Positions 32,899 to 42,731 of a stretch of 64,000 nucleotides of DNA are shown here, in pieces; the stretch's first letter is position 1; the number at the start of each line of letters is the position of its first letter. The notes under the pieces were generated by a model. That model was not told the origin of the DNA. It did no database searches and was given only the letters and a program-made list of their open reading frames with translations. Source of the DNA: JACCZX01 sp963807155 (GTDB lineage Bacteria > Pseudomonadota > Gammaproteobacteria > Burkholderiales > Burkholderiaceae_F); contig CAWEAZ010000025.1 of NCBI GenBank assembly GCA_963807155.1, positions 1 through 64,000 on the forward strand, in the 5' to 3' direction. Both the position numbers and the translations under genes were made by a program.

Positions 32899-35008
32899 CT
32901 ACCAAACTCGGCAGCGATTCTCGCGCACCATGGGCTGCCCTGGCTTGCAAGTGAAGGCTTTCTCGAACTCCGGCATGTTGACCACGAGTCCATTGACGCG
33001 ATAGCGCGCGGGCGAATGTGGATCGGTTAGCGCGAGGACCCGCTGATTTTCCGGGCGAGCGTTTTCACAACCCCACTGGGCATAGCCGATGAAGAAGCGC
33101 TGCTCGGGCGTGAGCCCATCACGCGATTCCAGGTTCTTGTTCGCTGACTCTGTCTTCCAGGCCATCCACGCCAAAATCAACCCGCCAAGGTCGGCGACGT
33201 CTTCGCCAAGCGTCAGCTTGCTGTTGATCTTGATGTCGTCGACGACGGTGTACTCGGCATATTGATCGACGATGCATTGGGTGCGCCGGCTGAATTCCTC
33301 GTCGTCCTTCGCCGTCCACCAGTCTTTGAGGTTGCCTTTCGCATCAAACTTGCGGCCTTGATCATCGAAGCCGTGCGTCAACTCATGGCCGATAGTCGCT
33401 CCGGTATTTCCGTAGTTAGGCGCATCGTCCATCGCTGGATCGTATAAGGGCGGCTGCAGGATCCCGGCGGCGAAGTTGATGTCGTTCATTTGCGGGTTGT
33501 AGTAGGCGTTGACCGTCGGTGGCGTCATGAACCACTCCTTGCGATCCAGAGGCTTGCCGATTTTTGCCAGCCGCCGCCTCTTCTCGAAGAGGTTCGCGCG
33601 CTCGACGTTTCCGATGTACTGGCCGGCTTTGATCTCGAGTTTGCTGTAATCGCGCCACTTATCTGGGTAGCCGATCTTGTTCACCACGCTGCGCAATTTG
33701 TCCAGCGCGCGCTGTTTCGTTGCGGGGGTCATCCAATCAAGCGCCTTAATGTCCGCCGCCATCGCCGCCTCGATTTGAAGCGTCATGCGCAGGATGTCCG
33801 CCTTCAGCTTGGGCCCAAAGGTGCGCTTGACGAATTCCTGTCCCAGCGCTTCACCCAGTTGATCATCGACGAGCGCAACGCAGCGCTTCCAGCGCGGCCG
33901 TATCTCCTGAACACCGCGCAGCGTCCTGGAGTAGAAGTTGAAATTTTCCTCGACGAAAGCGGAGGACAGATGCGGCGACAAGGCGCGCGTTACGTGCCAG
34001 CGCAGGTAGGTCTTGATGTCGTCGAGGCTGAGCGAACTCCATTGTCGCGCAAGCTCCTTGTAAAACGCTGGCTCGGTGACGTTAACAGTGCCAACTCGGT
34101 TCAGGCCAACAGCGCGCAGGTATCGACTCCAGTCGAAGCCGGGCGTCAGTGACTGCAGACCTTCAAAGTTCAGCTTGTGAAACAGGTTATAGGGATCCCG
34201 GCGGTCAACGCGCGTGAGCGTGGCTTTCGCCAGCGACGTTTCGATACGTCATCACCGTGTCTGCGTTGCGCGCGGCAGCCTCACGCGTATCGCCGACCAG
34301 TTCGAACGATTTGGCGACATGCGCCACGTACTGCGCACGTATTTCTTTCGATTTGTCGTCGTCCTTGAGGTAATAGTCGCGGTCCGGCAGTCCAATTCCT
34401 CCAGCCGAGGCGAACGCGATGACTTTCGTCGCATCGGAGAAGTCCTGATCCGAATCGAATCCGAAAAACAGACCGTCGTCTGCTGTGACCATTTGCAATT
34501 CAGCGAGTACTTTCGGCAGGTCCTGCTTTGACGTCATCCTCGCAATCCGATCCAGATGTGGCTTCAGCGGCGCCGCGCCGAGCTTCTCGATCGTCGTCTC
34601 GTCCATGCAGGCGGCAAAGTGGTCGCCAATCTTCTGTTGTACGGCGGTGCGGCCGGCGCTAGGGGTTGCTAGGCCGTCGAGAATCCCCCATAGAAATCGC
34701 TGGTTGTCCTGGGCAAGCTTCCGGTAGACGTTCCATGCCGCCTGATCGGGCGGGATGGGATTGCTCTTCATCCATCCACCGCAGGAGTATTGATAAAAGT
34801 CCACGCAGGGATCGACGGCCCTGTCCATCGCTCTTAGATCAAGGCCCGGCGTGTAGGGCAGCGAGGACAACGGAGTTTCGGTCGACTTGGTCGGCTGCGA
34901 AGGTTGGCCCGCGGCGGGGACTTGAGCCACGGCGCAGGGGACGACGCAAGCCATTACGGCTAAACCTGCACGTAGCGAGAGGTATTGTGCGCGGCACCCG
35001 TTCTGCAT
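32899..35008 (-). pseudogene. M13 family zinc endopeptidase (neprilysin/PepO-like, frameshifted)
   Basis: The N-terminal part (from ATG 35008; signal segment LRAGLAVMACVVPCAVA) carries the M13 opening DPCVDFYQYSCGGW. The catalytic part has NAYYNP, the zinc motif GATIGHELTHGFDDQG and GEDVADLGG. The two parts are in different frames. Dropping one base near 34243 (TATCGAAACG) restores DTVMTYETSLAKATLTRV and an open frame through to 32899, about 703 residues, the normal M13 size. Probably periplasmic or lipid-anchored. The single indel looks like an assembly error or a recent lesion. Confidence 0.9.
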
Positions 35009-35127
35009 CAGCGCCAAGTTAGCACCAAACGTTTGGCATCGGCTTGAGTTCGCACTTGCGTGCCCGCTTGGGCGCCTAACTTGCTGAAGGCCAAGACCAC
35101 ACAGCCGTTTCCCTCTCGGAGAATCAA

Positions 35128-35640
35128 ATGAACGTCATGGACATCCTCAAGCAGTATGCGGAAAGACCGACCGACACCGAAACCGACTTCGATGAAGTGG
35201 CACGACAGGTTTCTCCCGACGTTTTGGGAAGCGGTATCGCGCAAGCCTTTCGATCGGACCAGACGCCGTCTTTCGGCGACATGATCGGAAGCTTGTTGGG
35301 TGGCTCCAACCCACAACAGCGGACGGGCTTGTTGAACCAGCTGATTCAGGCCGTCGGGCCCGCGGTGCTGTCGGGTGCTGCCGGTGGCGCACTGGGTCGC
35401 CTTCTTCAAGGCTTGCAGACCAAAGGCGTAACGTCGCAACCCACGTTGACGACAGCCGAAACGGCACAACTCACGCCGCAACAGTTGCAAGAGATTGCGG
35501 TAGAGGCGCAAAGGAAAGATCCGACCGTGCTCGACAAGGTGGGCAGCTTCTACGCACAACATCCCGAGCTCGTCAAAATGCTGGGTGGCGCTGCGTTGGC
35601 CATCGCTCTGGGGCAAATGGCGAATCGAATGAAACGATGA
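35128..35640 (+). CDS. Hypothetical 170-residue protein
   Basis: MNVMDILKQYAERPTDTETD starts at ATG 35128 with CGGAG upstream. The protein has an N-terminal helical part, a Gly-rich hydrophobic middle (GPAVLSGAAGGALGRLLQGL) and a C-terminal hydrophobic helix (MLGGAALAIALGQMA). I recognise no named domain. The stop overlaps the start of the aldo/keto reductase gene, so the two are coupled. Possibly membrane-associated. Confidence 0.75.
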   Translation: MNVMDILKQYAERPTDTETDFDEVARQVSPDVLGSGIAQAFRSDQTPSFGDMIGSLLGGSNPQQRTGLLNQLIQAVGPAVLSGAAGGALGRLLQGLQTKGVTSQPTLTTAETAQLTPQQLQEIAVEAQRKDPTVLDKVGSFYAQHPELVKMLGGAALAIALGQMANRMKR

Positions 35641-36593
35641 GGTCTGGAAGCTCGCGGCCTGATTCAGTCAAACGCCGGCGGCTGCTGCTCTCGCTCGCGA
35701 CGCTTGGCGCGTCACCGCTAACAATTCCATTTGCTTCATGGGCTCAGGCGGGCCCGATGCTGACGCGCCCGATTCCGTCCAGCGGCGAGTCATTGCCGGT
35801 GATCGGTCTTGGCAGCTGGATTACCTTCAACGTCGGAAACGACCGCGTTGCGCGTGACAACTGCGCAGAGGTGATGCGCAACTTTCTCGCGGGCGGCGGC
35901 AGAGTCATTGACTCGTCGCCGATGTATGGATCGTCGCAGGAGGTGATCGGATATGGACTCGGCAAACTGAGCCTGGCCGGGCTACAGACGCCGGTGTTCG
36001 CGGCCGACAAGGTCTGGATCTCCTCCGCGGCGCGAGGTCGGGATCAGATTGAAATGTCGCGCCAACACTGGAACCTGCGGCGGCGCTTCGATCTTCTGCA
36101 AGTTCATAACCTGCTCGCATGGCAGGAGCACTTGCCGATGCTGCTGGCAATGAAGGCGGCCGGCCAGGTGGGATACGTAGGCATCACGACTTCCGAAGGG
36201 CGCCGCCATCGTGAGTTCGAGCAGATCATGGCCAGCCAGCCACTCGACTTCGTGCAGGTCACTTACAACGTGCTCGATCGCGAAGTCGAACAGCGCATTT
36301 TCCCGCTGGCACGCGAGCGCCGGATCGGCGTCATCGTCAATCGACCGTTTCGCGAGGGTGAGCTGATCCGCTCGGTGGCACGCCATCCGCTGCCGGCGTG
36401 GGCTGCGGAAGTCGACTGCGCGAACTGGGCGCAGCTGCTGCTGAAGTTCATCGTCTCGCATCCGGCCGTCACCTGTGTTATTCCGGCGACGTCGAACGTT
36501 GCACACGTACGCGAAAACATGGGCGCGGCGTATGGCCGCTTGCCAGACGAGTCGATGCGCCGGCGATTGATCGCACACGTTGAGAAGCTCTAA
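35637..36593 (+). CDS. Tat-exported aldo/keto reductase
   Basis: A 318-residue protein of the aldo/keto reductase superfamily with an N-terminal twin-arginine signal (VKRRRLLLSLATLGASPL ... ASWAQA), so likely periplasmic. The TIM-barrel features IDSSPMYGSSQEVIG (catalytic Asp/Tyr), LLQVHN and the C-terminal CVIPATSN are present. Periplasmic members of this family occur near oxidative-stress or sulphur genes. Start overlaps the upstream gene by 4 bp (ATGA) and the small membrane protein gene follows by 14 bp. Confidence 0.9.
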   Translation: MRSGSSRPDSVKRRRLLLSLATLGASPLTIPFASWAQAGPMLTRPIPSSGESLPVIGLGSWITFNVGNDRVARDNCAEVMRNFLAGGGRVIDSSPMYGSSQEVIGYGLGKLSLAGLQTPVFAADKVWISSAARGRDQIEMSRQHWNLRRRFDLLQVHNLLAWQEHLPMLLAMKAAGQVGYVGITTSEGRRHREFEQIMASQPLDFVQVTYNVLDREVEQRIFPLARERRIGVIVNRPFREGELIRSVARHPLPAWAAEVDCANWAQLLLKFIVSHPAVTCVIPATSNVAHVRENMGAAYGRLPDESMRRRLIAHVEKL

Positions 36594-36607
36594 GTTCGGA
36601 AGCTTTG

Positions 36608-37288
36608 ATGTCTGAGTGGTGGACTTACCGGCCTTCGGACTTTCTGCTGTTCGCGCCCCGTACCTACTATCGACTGTTTGAGCTTTACAACGCAGAAATC
36701 TGGCCACTGCATATCGTCGCGCTGTTCGCCGGCGTAACGATCTTGTTGCTGATACGCAGTCGCATAGCGTGGCGCGGTCGCCTGATTGCGGCGATGCTCG
36801 CGGCGGGCTGGCTATGGATTGCGTGGGCTTTCCATTGGCAGCGTTACGCGACGATCAATTGGGCAGCAAGCTATTTTGCGGTGGGGTTCGCGATCGAAGC
36901 GGCGGCGTTACTCTGGATCGGTGTCGTGCGCGACCGGCTTCAGTTCGATTCCGATCAGGGCGCGGCAGGGCGTACAGGCGTCGCGATTTTCGTATTCGCG
37001 CTGGTGATTCACCCACTGTTGACCCTGCTTGCAGGGCGCGAGTGGCGGCAGCTTGAGGTTTTCGGTGTGACGCCCGATCCGACGGTGGTGGCTACCCTTG
37101 GGCTGCTACTGGCCGCGAATCGAATTCTCTGGGTTGCGTTGCCGATACCGCTGCTTTGGTGCTTGGTTAGCGGTCTAACGCTGTCGGTGATGAGTGCCGC
37201 GGACGCTTTCGTTTTGCCGGCTGTTGCACTCGTCGTTTTGCTTCTTGTCGTTCGGCGACAGGTTACGCCGCAAGAACACTCTAATTAA
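36608..37288 (+). CDS. Polytopic membrane protein (DUF6064-like)
   Basis: A 226-residue protein with about six to seven hydrophobic helices after an amphipathic opening MSEWWTYRPSDFLLFAPRTY. The Trp-rich opening and RLFELYNAEIWP are the conserved-looking features and match DUF6064-type proteins as I recall them. Function unknown. ATG 36608 is preferred; a TTG is one codon upstream. The 3' end overlaps the convergent exonuclease gene by 4 bp. Confidence 0.82.
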   Translation: MSEWWTYRPSDFLLFAPRTYYRLFELYNAEIWPLHIVALFAGVTILLLIRSRIAWRGRLIAAMLAAGWLWIAWAFHWQRYATINWAASYFAVGFAIEAAALLWIGVVRDRLQFDSDQGAAGRTGVAIFVFALVIHPLLTLLAGREWRQLEVFGVTPDPTVVATLGLLLAANRILWVALPIPLLWCLVSGLTLSVMSAADAFVLPAVALVVLLLVVRRQVTPQEHSN

Positions 37289-38131
37289 GAGGAAGCGTTG
37301 CGATCCAACGCTTTCTCGGCTTTAAGGCAGCGCGCGAGCAGCGCCGGTGCTTGCATACGTTCGGTCGACGATTGGAACGCGGTCTTAGGTCCCCTCCATC
37401 GCAAATCGTCCACGTCTTTGAACAAGGCGGCGTCGGTACGCAGCGTTGCAAGATTCTTGAACAGCAGGGCCTGCGTCAGCCGATCACCGAGTAGCGCAGC
37501 CGGAAAGTTTTCGATTGCACCGTGGCGATTCAGTAGCCGCGCTGCGGAGACTGCGCCGATGCCCGCTATGCCCGGATATCCGTCCGCTGCGTCGCCAACC
37601 AAGGCCAGAAAGTCCGGAATCAACTCCGGATCGACGCCGAACTTTTTTCGCACGCCGTCTGCATCGCGGATGGTCTTTGTTCTGCGGTCGATCTGCACGA
37701 CGCGATCTCCGCGTACACATTGCGCCAGGTCCTTATCAGGCGTCCAAATGCAAACCTTCTCGACGCGCGCATCTTCGGAAGCCATCGTCGCGGCCGACGC
37801 CAGCGCGTCATCGGCTTCTAACTCGATCATCGGCCATACCGCGACGCCCATTGCATCCAAGCGCTTCCTCGAGAGGATGAAACTGAGCGAGAAGGGCAGG
37901 CTCGATGCCAGCGCCGGTCTTGTATCCGGCCCACAGACGGTTGCGAAACGACTCGATGACGTGGTCGGTCGCGACGCCGATATGCAATGCGCCGCCTTCG
38001 ATCATTTCCAGCACCGTGTTAAGCACGCCGATTACGGCGCCGTAGCGACGATCCTCCCCTTTGTTGAATCGACGCAAGCCATAAAAATGCCGGAATAGCT
38101 CGTAAGTGCCGTCGACGACATGAACGACCAC
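37285..38131 (-). pseudogene. Stand-alone 5'-3' exonuclease (PolI N-domain-like, frameshifted)
   Basis: Two frames together form a FEN/PolI-type 5' nuclease of about 281 residues. The first has MVVHVVDGTYELFRHFYGL and ends in PLEEAL. The second has ELEADDALASAA, WTPDKDLAQCV and GDAADGYPGIAGIGAVSAAR with helix-hairpin-helix. Deleting one base in the AA at 37859-37860 (plus strand) joins them. The Asp-rich metal motifs are intact. It starts 5 bp after the cytochrome gene stop, so it appears to be the last gene of the chromate operon, possibly by chance placement. Confidence 0.85.
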
Positions 38132-38136
38132 TAGCG

Positions 38137-38934
38137 CTACTTAGCCTTGGCTGCCGCAGTGATCTGGTCAAGCGTAAACGTATAGCTCACCTTATCGAGC
38201 GGCTTGTGGCAGGCAAGACACTCGGCTTGATTGACGCCAGCGCGAAGCTGCTTCGCCGTGGTGAAGACTGCATAGTTCCAATCTTCGTTGCGCAGCATTT
38301 CGGGGATGTCCTTGCCCCAGCCCGCATCGCGCGCCATCGCCGTGTAGAACAGCAGCTGATCGGGCGCGTAGAAGCCGTCGCTGCCGGTGATCGGCTTTTT
38401 GTCGGCGTCGACTTTGGCCGAGTAGACCTCCGCAAACAGCACCGAGCCGTTCGGAAGCGGTTTGCCTTCCTTCGCCGCTTGGAGCGCGACGGGATTTACG
38501 TAGTAGTAACGCACCTGCCGCGTCGCCGGGAAGTTGATGGTGTAGTACTTGACGAACGTGCTCTTGTAGTTTTCCGGAAAGCTGACGCCGGTCTTCACCA
38601 GATGCGGTAGCAGCTCGGACTTTGCCGCGCCGGTTGTCGCCGCCTGACTCGCGAAGAACGCTGCCACATTCGCGATATCGTCGGGACTCAATTGGGTCGC
38701 GATTGCGTTCATGATCGCGCTCTTTCGCGATCCATCTTTTAGCGCTTTCAGCTGGTTTTCCAGGTAAGCCACTCTCTGGCCCGCCAGGTTGGGAATAGCG
38801 TCGCTCACGCTGACCCCGGCTGCTCCGTGACACGCGGCGCACACGGTCTGGACTCGCGCCCTGCCGGCCTCGATGTCGGCTGCGAACGCGCTGGTGAACA
38901 GCAGAAGACTCAATGCGCAGAAAGTTGCTTTCAT
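38137..38934 (-). CDS. Di-haem cytochrome c with P460-like domain
   Basis: A 265-residue precursor with signal peptide MKATFCALSLLLFTSAFA. The N-terminal part is a class I cytochrome c (CAACHGAAGVSVSDAIPNLA, distal Met in IMNAI). The C-terminal part resembles cytochrome P460 (YYYVNPVALQAAKEG, WGKDIPEMLR) and ends with a second haem motif CLACHKPLDK. AAGGGG before ATG 38934 beats the upstream TTG. P460 proteins oxidise hydroxylamine in ammonia oxidisers; elsewhere the role is open. Position within the chr operon suggests electron delivery or chromate reduction in the periplasm, as inference. Confidence 0.88.
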   Translation of the reverse strand: MKATFCALSLLLFTSAFAADIEAGRARVQTVCAACHGAAGVSVSDAIPNLAGQRVAYLENQLKALKDGSRKSAIMNAIATQLSPDDIANVAAFFASQAATTGAAKSELLPHLVKTGVSFPENYKSTFVKYYTINFPATRQVRYYYVNPVALQAAKEGKPLPNGSVLFAEVYSAKVDADKKPITGSDGFYAPDQLLFYTAMARDAGWGKDIPEMLRNEDWNYAVFTTAKQLRAGVNQAECLACHKPLDKVSYTFTLDQITAAAKAK

Positions 38935-38980
38935 GGAGACCCCTTTCAACTGGGTTCACCGAAATCTTACGGCGGTTCGC

Positions 38981-39439
38981 CTAATTTGGCTTGGCGGGCG
39001 GCCAGTTGTGCGATTCACTCTGGCAGTGCTTGCACCACGCATACAGCGCGTCGTACATCACCATGCCGTGCTTGAGCATTTCATGATCATCGGCGAAGTC
39101 GTGCGATAGCCCGAGCGATAGCGCATAGAGGCCGGCGGACTGCGGAGTGAGTTCTAGCCGCGATGTGTCGGCTCCGCGCACGATTAACGCCAACCGCTGC
39201 AGCGCCGGATCGTCGAGTTCGTATTTCTTCAGAAACGCATCGAAGCTGCATAGGTCGCCGTCGTGCGTTAACTCGACGCCCGGAATGTCGTAGGGAATCG
39301 CATCGGTCTTGTTGGCGACACTCAGCACATCGCCGCTCGGGACGTACAGAAATTCGGGCTCCTGATCGATAAACCGCGCCACCAGCCATGGGCAGGCGAT
39401 GCGGTCGATTTTCGGACGCTCGCGTGTAATCCATTTCAT
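38981..39439 (-). CDS. chrB: Chromate resistance ChrB-domain protein
   Basis: A 152-residue protein consisting of the ChrB C-terminal-type domain: MKWITRERPKIDRIACPWLV ... DGDLCSFDAFLKKYEL, and a C-terminal MYDALYAWCKHC. AGGAGAAG upstream gives a strong start. In other bacteria ChrB-domain proteins accompany ChrA and aid chromate resistance; the N-terminal regulatory half of full ChrB is absent here. It sits between chrA and the cytochrome gene, 33 and 46 bp away. Confidence 0.88.
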   Translation of the reverse strand: MKWITRERPKIDRIACPWLVARFIDQEPEFLYVPSGDVLSVANKTDAIPYDIPGVELTHDGDLCSFDAFLKKYELDDPALQRLALIVRGADTSRLELTPQSAGLYALSLGLSHDFADDHEMLKHGMVMYDALYAWCKHCQSESHNWPPAKPN

Positions 39440-39471
39440 GTCTGCTTCTCCTTTCGGTTCTCAGGGGTGAA

Positions 39472-40827
39472 TTAGGAAGCGAGTTGCACCAGCAATCCAA
39501 TCAGCGCACACGCGGCGATCACGCCGATCACGTGCGCCTTGAAGCGAAGCAACGCCACCGCCGCGCCGAGTGCGATCAATGCGGATGCCCCATCGAAATT
39601 GCCCGCGAAGCCCGCCGGCCATAGCACGTGGTACCCGAAGAACATTGCAAGATTGAAGATGGCGCCGACTACCGCCGCGGTGATCGCAGTTAATGGCGCC
39701 GTGAACTTGAGGTCGTTGTGCGTGCTCTCGACAAATGGGCCACCCGCGAGGATGAAAAGAAACGACGGCAGGAACGTGAACCAAGTCACAAGCGAGGCCG
39801 CCAGTGCGCCGGCGAGGAAGAGATGGTCCGGCCCGAGCGGCGCGCCAATATAAGCACCGACGAAGCCAACGAAGGCCACCACCATAATCAACGGCCCCGG
39901 CGTGGTTTCGCCCAGTGCAAGACCATCGATCATCTGCGCCGGCGTTAACCAACCATAATCCCCGACTGCGCCCTGGTAAACGTACGGCAGCACTGCATAC
40001 GCTCCACCGAAGGTCAGCAACGCCGCCTTGGTGAAGAACCAGCTCATCTGCGTCAACATGTGATTCCAGCCGTAGACGCTCAACAGCAGCGACATCGGAA
40101 TCAACCATAGGACGAGTCCGACCAGCGCGACCCGTCCGAGGCGGCGCCGGTCGAATACAGCGTGCGCAGGGGTGGGGGTGTCATCGTCGATGATCGCCGG
40201 GCCAAACGATTTACTGGCTGCGCCGTGCCCGCCGCCAACTGCAAATTTTTTCGGAGCAATGCGACCACCGATGTAACCGATCAGCGCGGCGGCAGCGATT
40301 ACTGCCGGGAACGGTGCGTCCAACGCGAACAGTGCAACGAATGATGCCGCCGCAATTGCCCACAGCATTTCGTTTCTCAACGCGCGTGAGCCGATGCGAT
40401 AGGCGGCCTGCAAGACGATCGCCGTGACTGCGGGCTTGATTCCGTAGAACAGGCCAGCGACCAGCGGAACGTTGCCGAAAGCGATGTACGTCCACGACAG
40501 TGCAATCAGGATCAGCAACGACGGCAGAACGAACAGCGCACCTGCGACCACACCACCCCAGGTGCGGTGCATCAGCCAGCCGATATACGTGGCGAGCTGT
40601 TGCGCCTCGGGGCCAGGCAGCACCATGCAATAGTTCAGCGCGTGCAAGAAACGGCGCTCCGAAATCCATCGCCGGTTCTCCACAAGCTCCTGATGCATGA
40701 TCGAAATCTGCCCCGCCGGTCCGCCGAAGCTGATGAAGCCGAGCTTCAGCCAAAAGCGAAAGGCTTCCCAGAAACTGACGGGTGCAGGAGTGGTTTCAAC
40801 GGCCGCCATTGCGAGCGGCGCAGTCAT
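39472..40827 (-). CDS. chrA: Chromate efflux transporter ChrA
   Basis: A 451-residue CHR-family antiporter that exports chromate. The two homologous halves each start with the family motif: FISFGGPAGQISIMHQELVE in the first and LTFGGAYAVLPYVYQGA in the second. PGPEAQQLATYIG and TPGPLIMVVAFVGF are the paired PGP elements. About ten to twelve membrane helices. The start overlaps the stop of the ChrB-like gene by 4 bp (ATGA), so translation is coupled. Confidence 0.97.
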   Translation of the reverse strand: MTAPLAMAAVETTPAPVSFWEAFRFWLKLGFISFGGPAGQISIMHQELVENRRWISERRFLHALNYCMVLPGPEAQQLATYIGWLMHRTWGGVVAGALFVLPSLLILIALSWTYIAFGNVPLVAGLFYGIKPAVTAIVLQAAYRIGSRALRNEMLWAIAAASFVALFALDAPFPAVIAAAALIGYIGGRIAPKKFAVGGGHGAASKSFGPAIIDDDTPTPAHAVFDRRRLGRVALVGLVLWLIPMSLLLSVYGWNHMLTQMSWFFTKAALLTFGGAYAVLPYVYQGAVGDYGWLTPAQMIDGLALGETTPGPLIMVVAFVGFVGAYIGAPLGPDHLFLAGALAASLVTWFTFLPSFLFILAGGPFVESTHNDLKFTAPLTAITAAVVGAIFNLAMFFGYHVLWPAGFAGNFDGASALIALGAAVALLRFKAHVIGVIAACALIGLLVQLAS

Positions 40828-41762
40828 TCGGGTAGGTCCGTTTTTTCGAACGACATCAGCAGACCGTCGAAGACAGTGCCGGCAGCCTTCACGAGTTGAT
40901 CGTCGTCATCGATTGAGTCGCGCAGTCCCGCCAGCACGCTCTCAACGCCGCTCGCCTCAGGCGGCTGCACACCGCCCGCATCCAGATAGTGAACGATGGC
41001 GCCGATGCGCCGAAGCGCAGGTTGCTCGAGCCCGAAACTCGCCAGCATTACTTCGAACGTGACGCGTGCGCCGACATGGCTAAAGGTGGCGCCGTCGAAG
41101 TCGAATCCGATCGCCTTCGCCGGACAGTCTTTCGGTTTCGCCAGCCACACGATGCGAGCCTTGCGGTCGATATAGCGCCGTATGAGCCAGGCGCACGCGA
41201 GGCGGTCGACCCATGGTCGCCGACGTGTGGCCCATACGCGCTGCTTGAAGTCCGCAATGCGTAGTCGCTTGATTGCACTTCGCACCGCATGCGGTTCGTC
41301 CGGTGCAAGTGCCCGGTTGGCTGCGATTTCAAGCTCCTGCAACGCGGCGTCAGTCTGCTTTTGCGCTTCTCCGGCAAAAAAATCGATGGCGGCCAGCGCG
41401 GTGAATGTCTTGCGCAGCTTGCGCGCCTGCTTCGACGCATCGAGCGCCGTGTCTGCGTCGAGCGAGTCGCTGATTTCGCGAATCTCGTCGAGCAGCGCGG
41501 CATACTCATCGCGGCGATCGAACAGGGCGGCAAACGCGGCGTCTTGGGGTTCGTCCGCGAACATCAGATGTGTAGTGCCGCCGCCCGCCTGCACGTCGGC
41601 GGCAATTGCTTCGAGCGTCCCGCGCGCGTCGTCACGAGCCGGCAACAAGTAAACGCCGTCACGCAGCACGGCGGCGCCCGCCGCGCGCAGCGCACGCCAT
41701 GCGCGCATCCGCACCGTTGCGTTTTCGGTAGGCAACGACATCACGAGAATCAACCATTTCAT
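40824..41762 (-). CDS. chrB: ChrB-like chromate-resistance/regulatory protein
   Basis: A 312-residue full-length ChrB-type protein. The N-terminal half (MKWLILVMSLPTENATVRMR ... LRDGVYLLPA) resembles the winged-helix part of ChrB/PaaX-like regulators. The C-terminal half has RRRPWVDRLACAWLIRRYID and GATFSHVGARVTFEVML, shared with the short ChrB-domain protein downstream. ChrB has been shown elsewhere to sense chromate and regulate the operon. Here it is the first gene of the run and a palindrome lies just upstream, consistent with autoregulation. Confidence 0.9.
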   Translation of the reverse strand: MKWLILVMSLPTENATVRMRAWRALRAAGAAVLRDGVYLLPARDDARGTLEAIAADVQAGGGTTHLMFADEPQDAAFAALFDRRDEYAALLDEIREISDSLDADTALDASKQARKLRKTFTALAAIDFFAGEAQKQTDAALQELEIAANRALAPDEPHAVRSAIKRLRIADFKQRVWATRRRPWVDRLACAWLIRRYIDRKARIVWLAKPKDCPAKAIGFDFDGATFSHVGARVTFEVMLASFGLEQPALRRIGAIVHYLDAGGVQPPEASGVESVLAGLRDSIDDDDQLVKAAGTVFDGLLMSFEKTDLPE

Positions 41763-41773
41763 AGGTAGAGCTT

Positions 41774-41789
41774 ATTACAATTCCGTAAT
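41774..41789. promoter_or_regulatory. Candidate operator ATTAC-N6-GTAAT
   Basis: A perfect 5-bp inverted repeat with 6-bp spacer, 12 bp upstream of the ChrB-like start, in an AT-rich stretch that also looks promoter-like. Suitable as a dimeric regulator site for the chr operon, and possibly for the divergent PEP-mutase-family gene. Confidence 0.5.
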
Positions 41790-41849
41790 GATATCTACTA
41801 TATTATTCGAATACCTTGGATCGTCAGACGCACTGGTAACTTGCGATCT

Positions 41850-42731
41850 ATGAATGCTCAGGAAAAACGCAGAAAGCTTGCAGCGCTGCTCGCAGGCGAT
41901 CGGTGCGTGATAGCAGGCTCAGTGTTCGATCCGTTGTCGGCGCGCATTGCTGATGAGGTCGGTTTCGAGGTCGGCGTTCTCGGCGGCTCAGTCGCATCCT
42001 TCGCGGTGCTCGGCGCGCCGGATCTGATGCTACTCACCGCCACGGAACTGGCGGAGCAGACGCGCCGTATCTGCCGTGCCAGCAATCTACCTGTCCTGAT
42101 CGACGCCGATCATGGGTACGGTAACGCATTAAACGTGATGCGCACCATCGAGGAGCTGGCCAGTGCCGGCGCGGCCGGATGCTCGATTGAAGACACGGCG
42201 TTGCCACGCGGCTTCGGCTCCGGGAAAGAGCCCACCCTGACTTCGCTGGAGGAGGGCGTCGGACGAATGCGAGCCGCGGTAGCAGCTGCGCGTGCGTCGG
42301 GTATCGCGGTTTTTGGGCGCACCAGCGCCGTAGCGGTCACCGATGTCGAAGATGCTGTGCGGCGTCTACAGGCGTACGAGAAAGCCGGTGTGAACGCGTT
42401 GTTCGTTCCGTATCTGAAGACGCGTGAGCAACTCGATCGAATCGTCGCCGCTGTTAGTCTCCCGTTGATTCTCGGCGGCCCGGCCGCCGAGCTCGTGGAC
42501 TTCGAATACCTCGCCAGCCGCCGTGTGCGCGTTTGCCTGCGCGGTCACGCAGGTTTCGCCGCCAGCGTGCAGGCGCTGTACGACGCTGCGCTGGCCTCGT
42601 TCGCTGGAACAGCGCCGAGCAAACTCCCGAACGTGGCGTCGGAGACATTGATGGCGCGGCTGACCCGCGCAGCTGAGCATGACCGATTGAGCGAAGAGTT
42701 CCTGAATCCGCCAGGCACCGAGGCCACGTGA
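41850..42731 (+). CDS. Isocitrate lyase/PEP mutase family (oxaloacetate decarboxylase-like)
   Basis: A 293-residue TIM-barrel enzyme of the PEP mutase/isocitrate lyase superfamily. Markers are VFDPLSARIADEVGFEVGVL, GGSVASF, LIDADHGYGNALNVMRTIEE and the metal/substrate segment SIEDTALPRGFG. The order and the lack of the isocitrate lyase KKCGH loop fit the oxaloacetate-decarboxylase branch. ATG 41850 is used. The GTGA overlap with the following GNAT gene indicates coupling. Divergent from the chr operon by 87 bp. Confidence 0.88.
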   Translation: MNAQEKRRKLAALLAGDRCVIAGSVFDPLSARIADEVGFEVGVLGGSVASFAVLGAPDLMLLTATELAEQTRRICRASNLPVLIDADHGYGNALNVMRTIEELASAGAAGCSIEDTALPRGFGSGKEPTLTSLEEGVGRMRAAVAAARASGIAVFGRTSAVAVTDVEDAVRRLQAYEKAGVNALFVPYLKTREQLDRIVAAVSLPLILGGPAAELVDFEYLASRRVRVCLRGHAGFAASVQALYDAALASFAGTAPSKLPNVASETLMARLTRAAEHDRLSEEFLNPPGTEAT

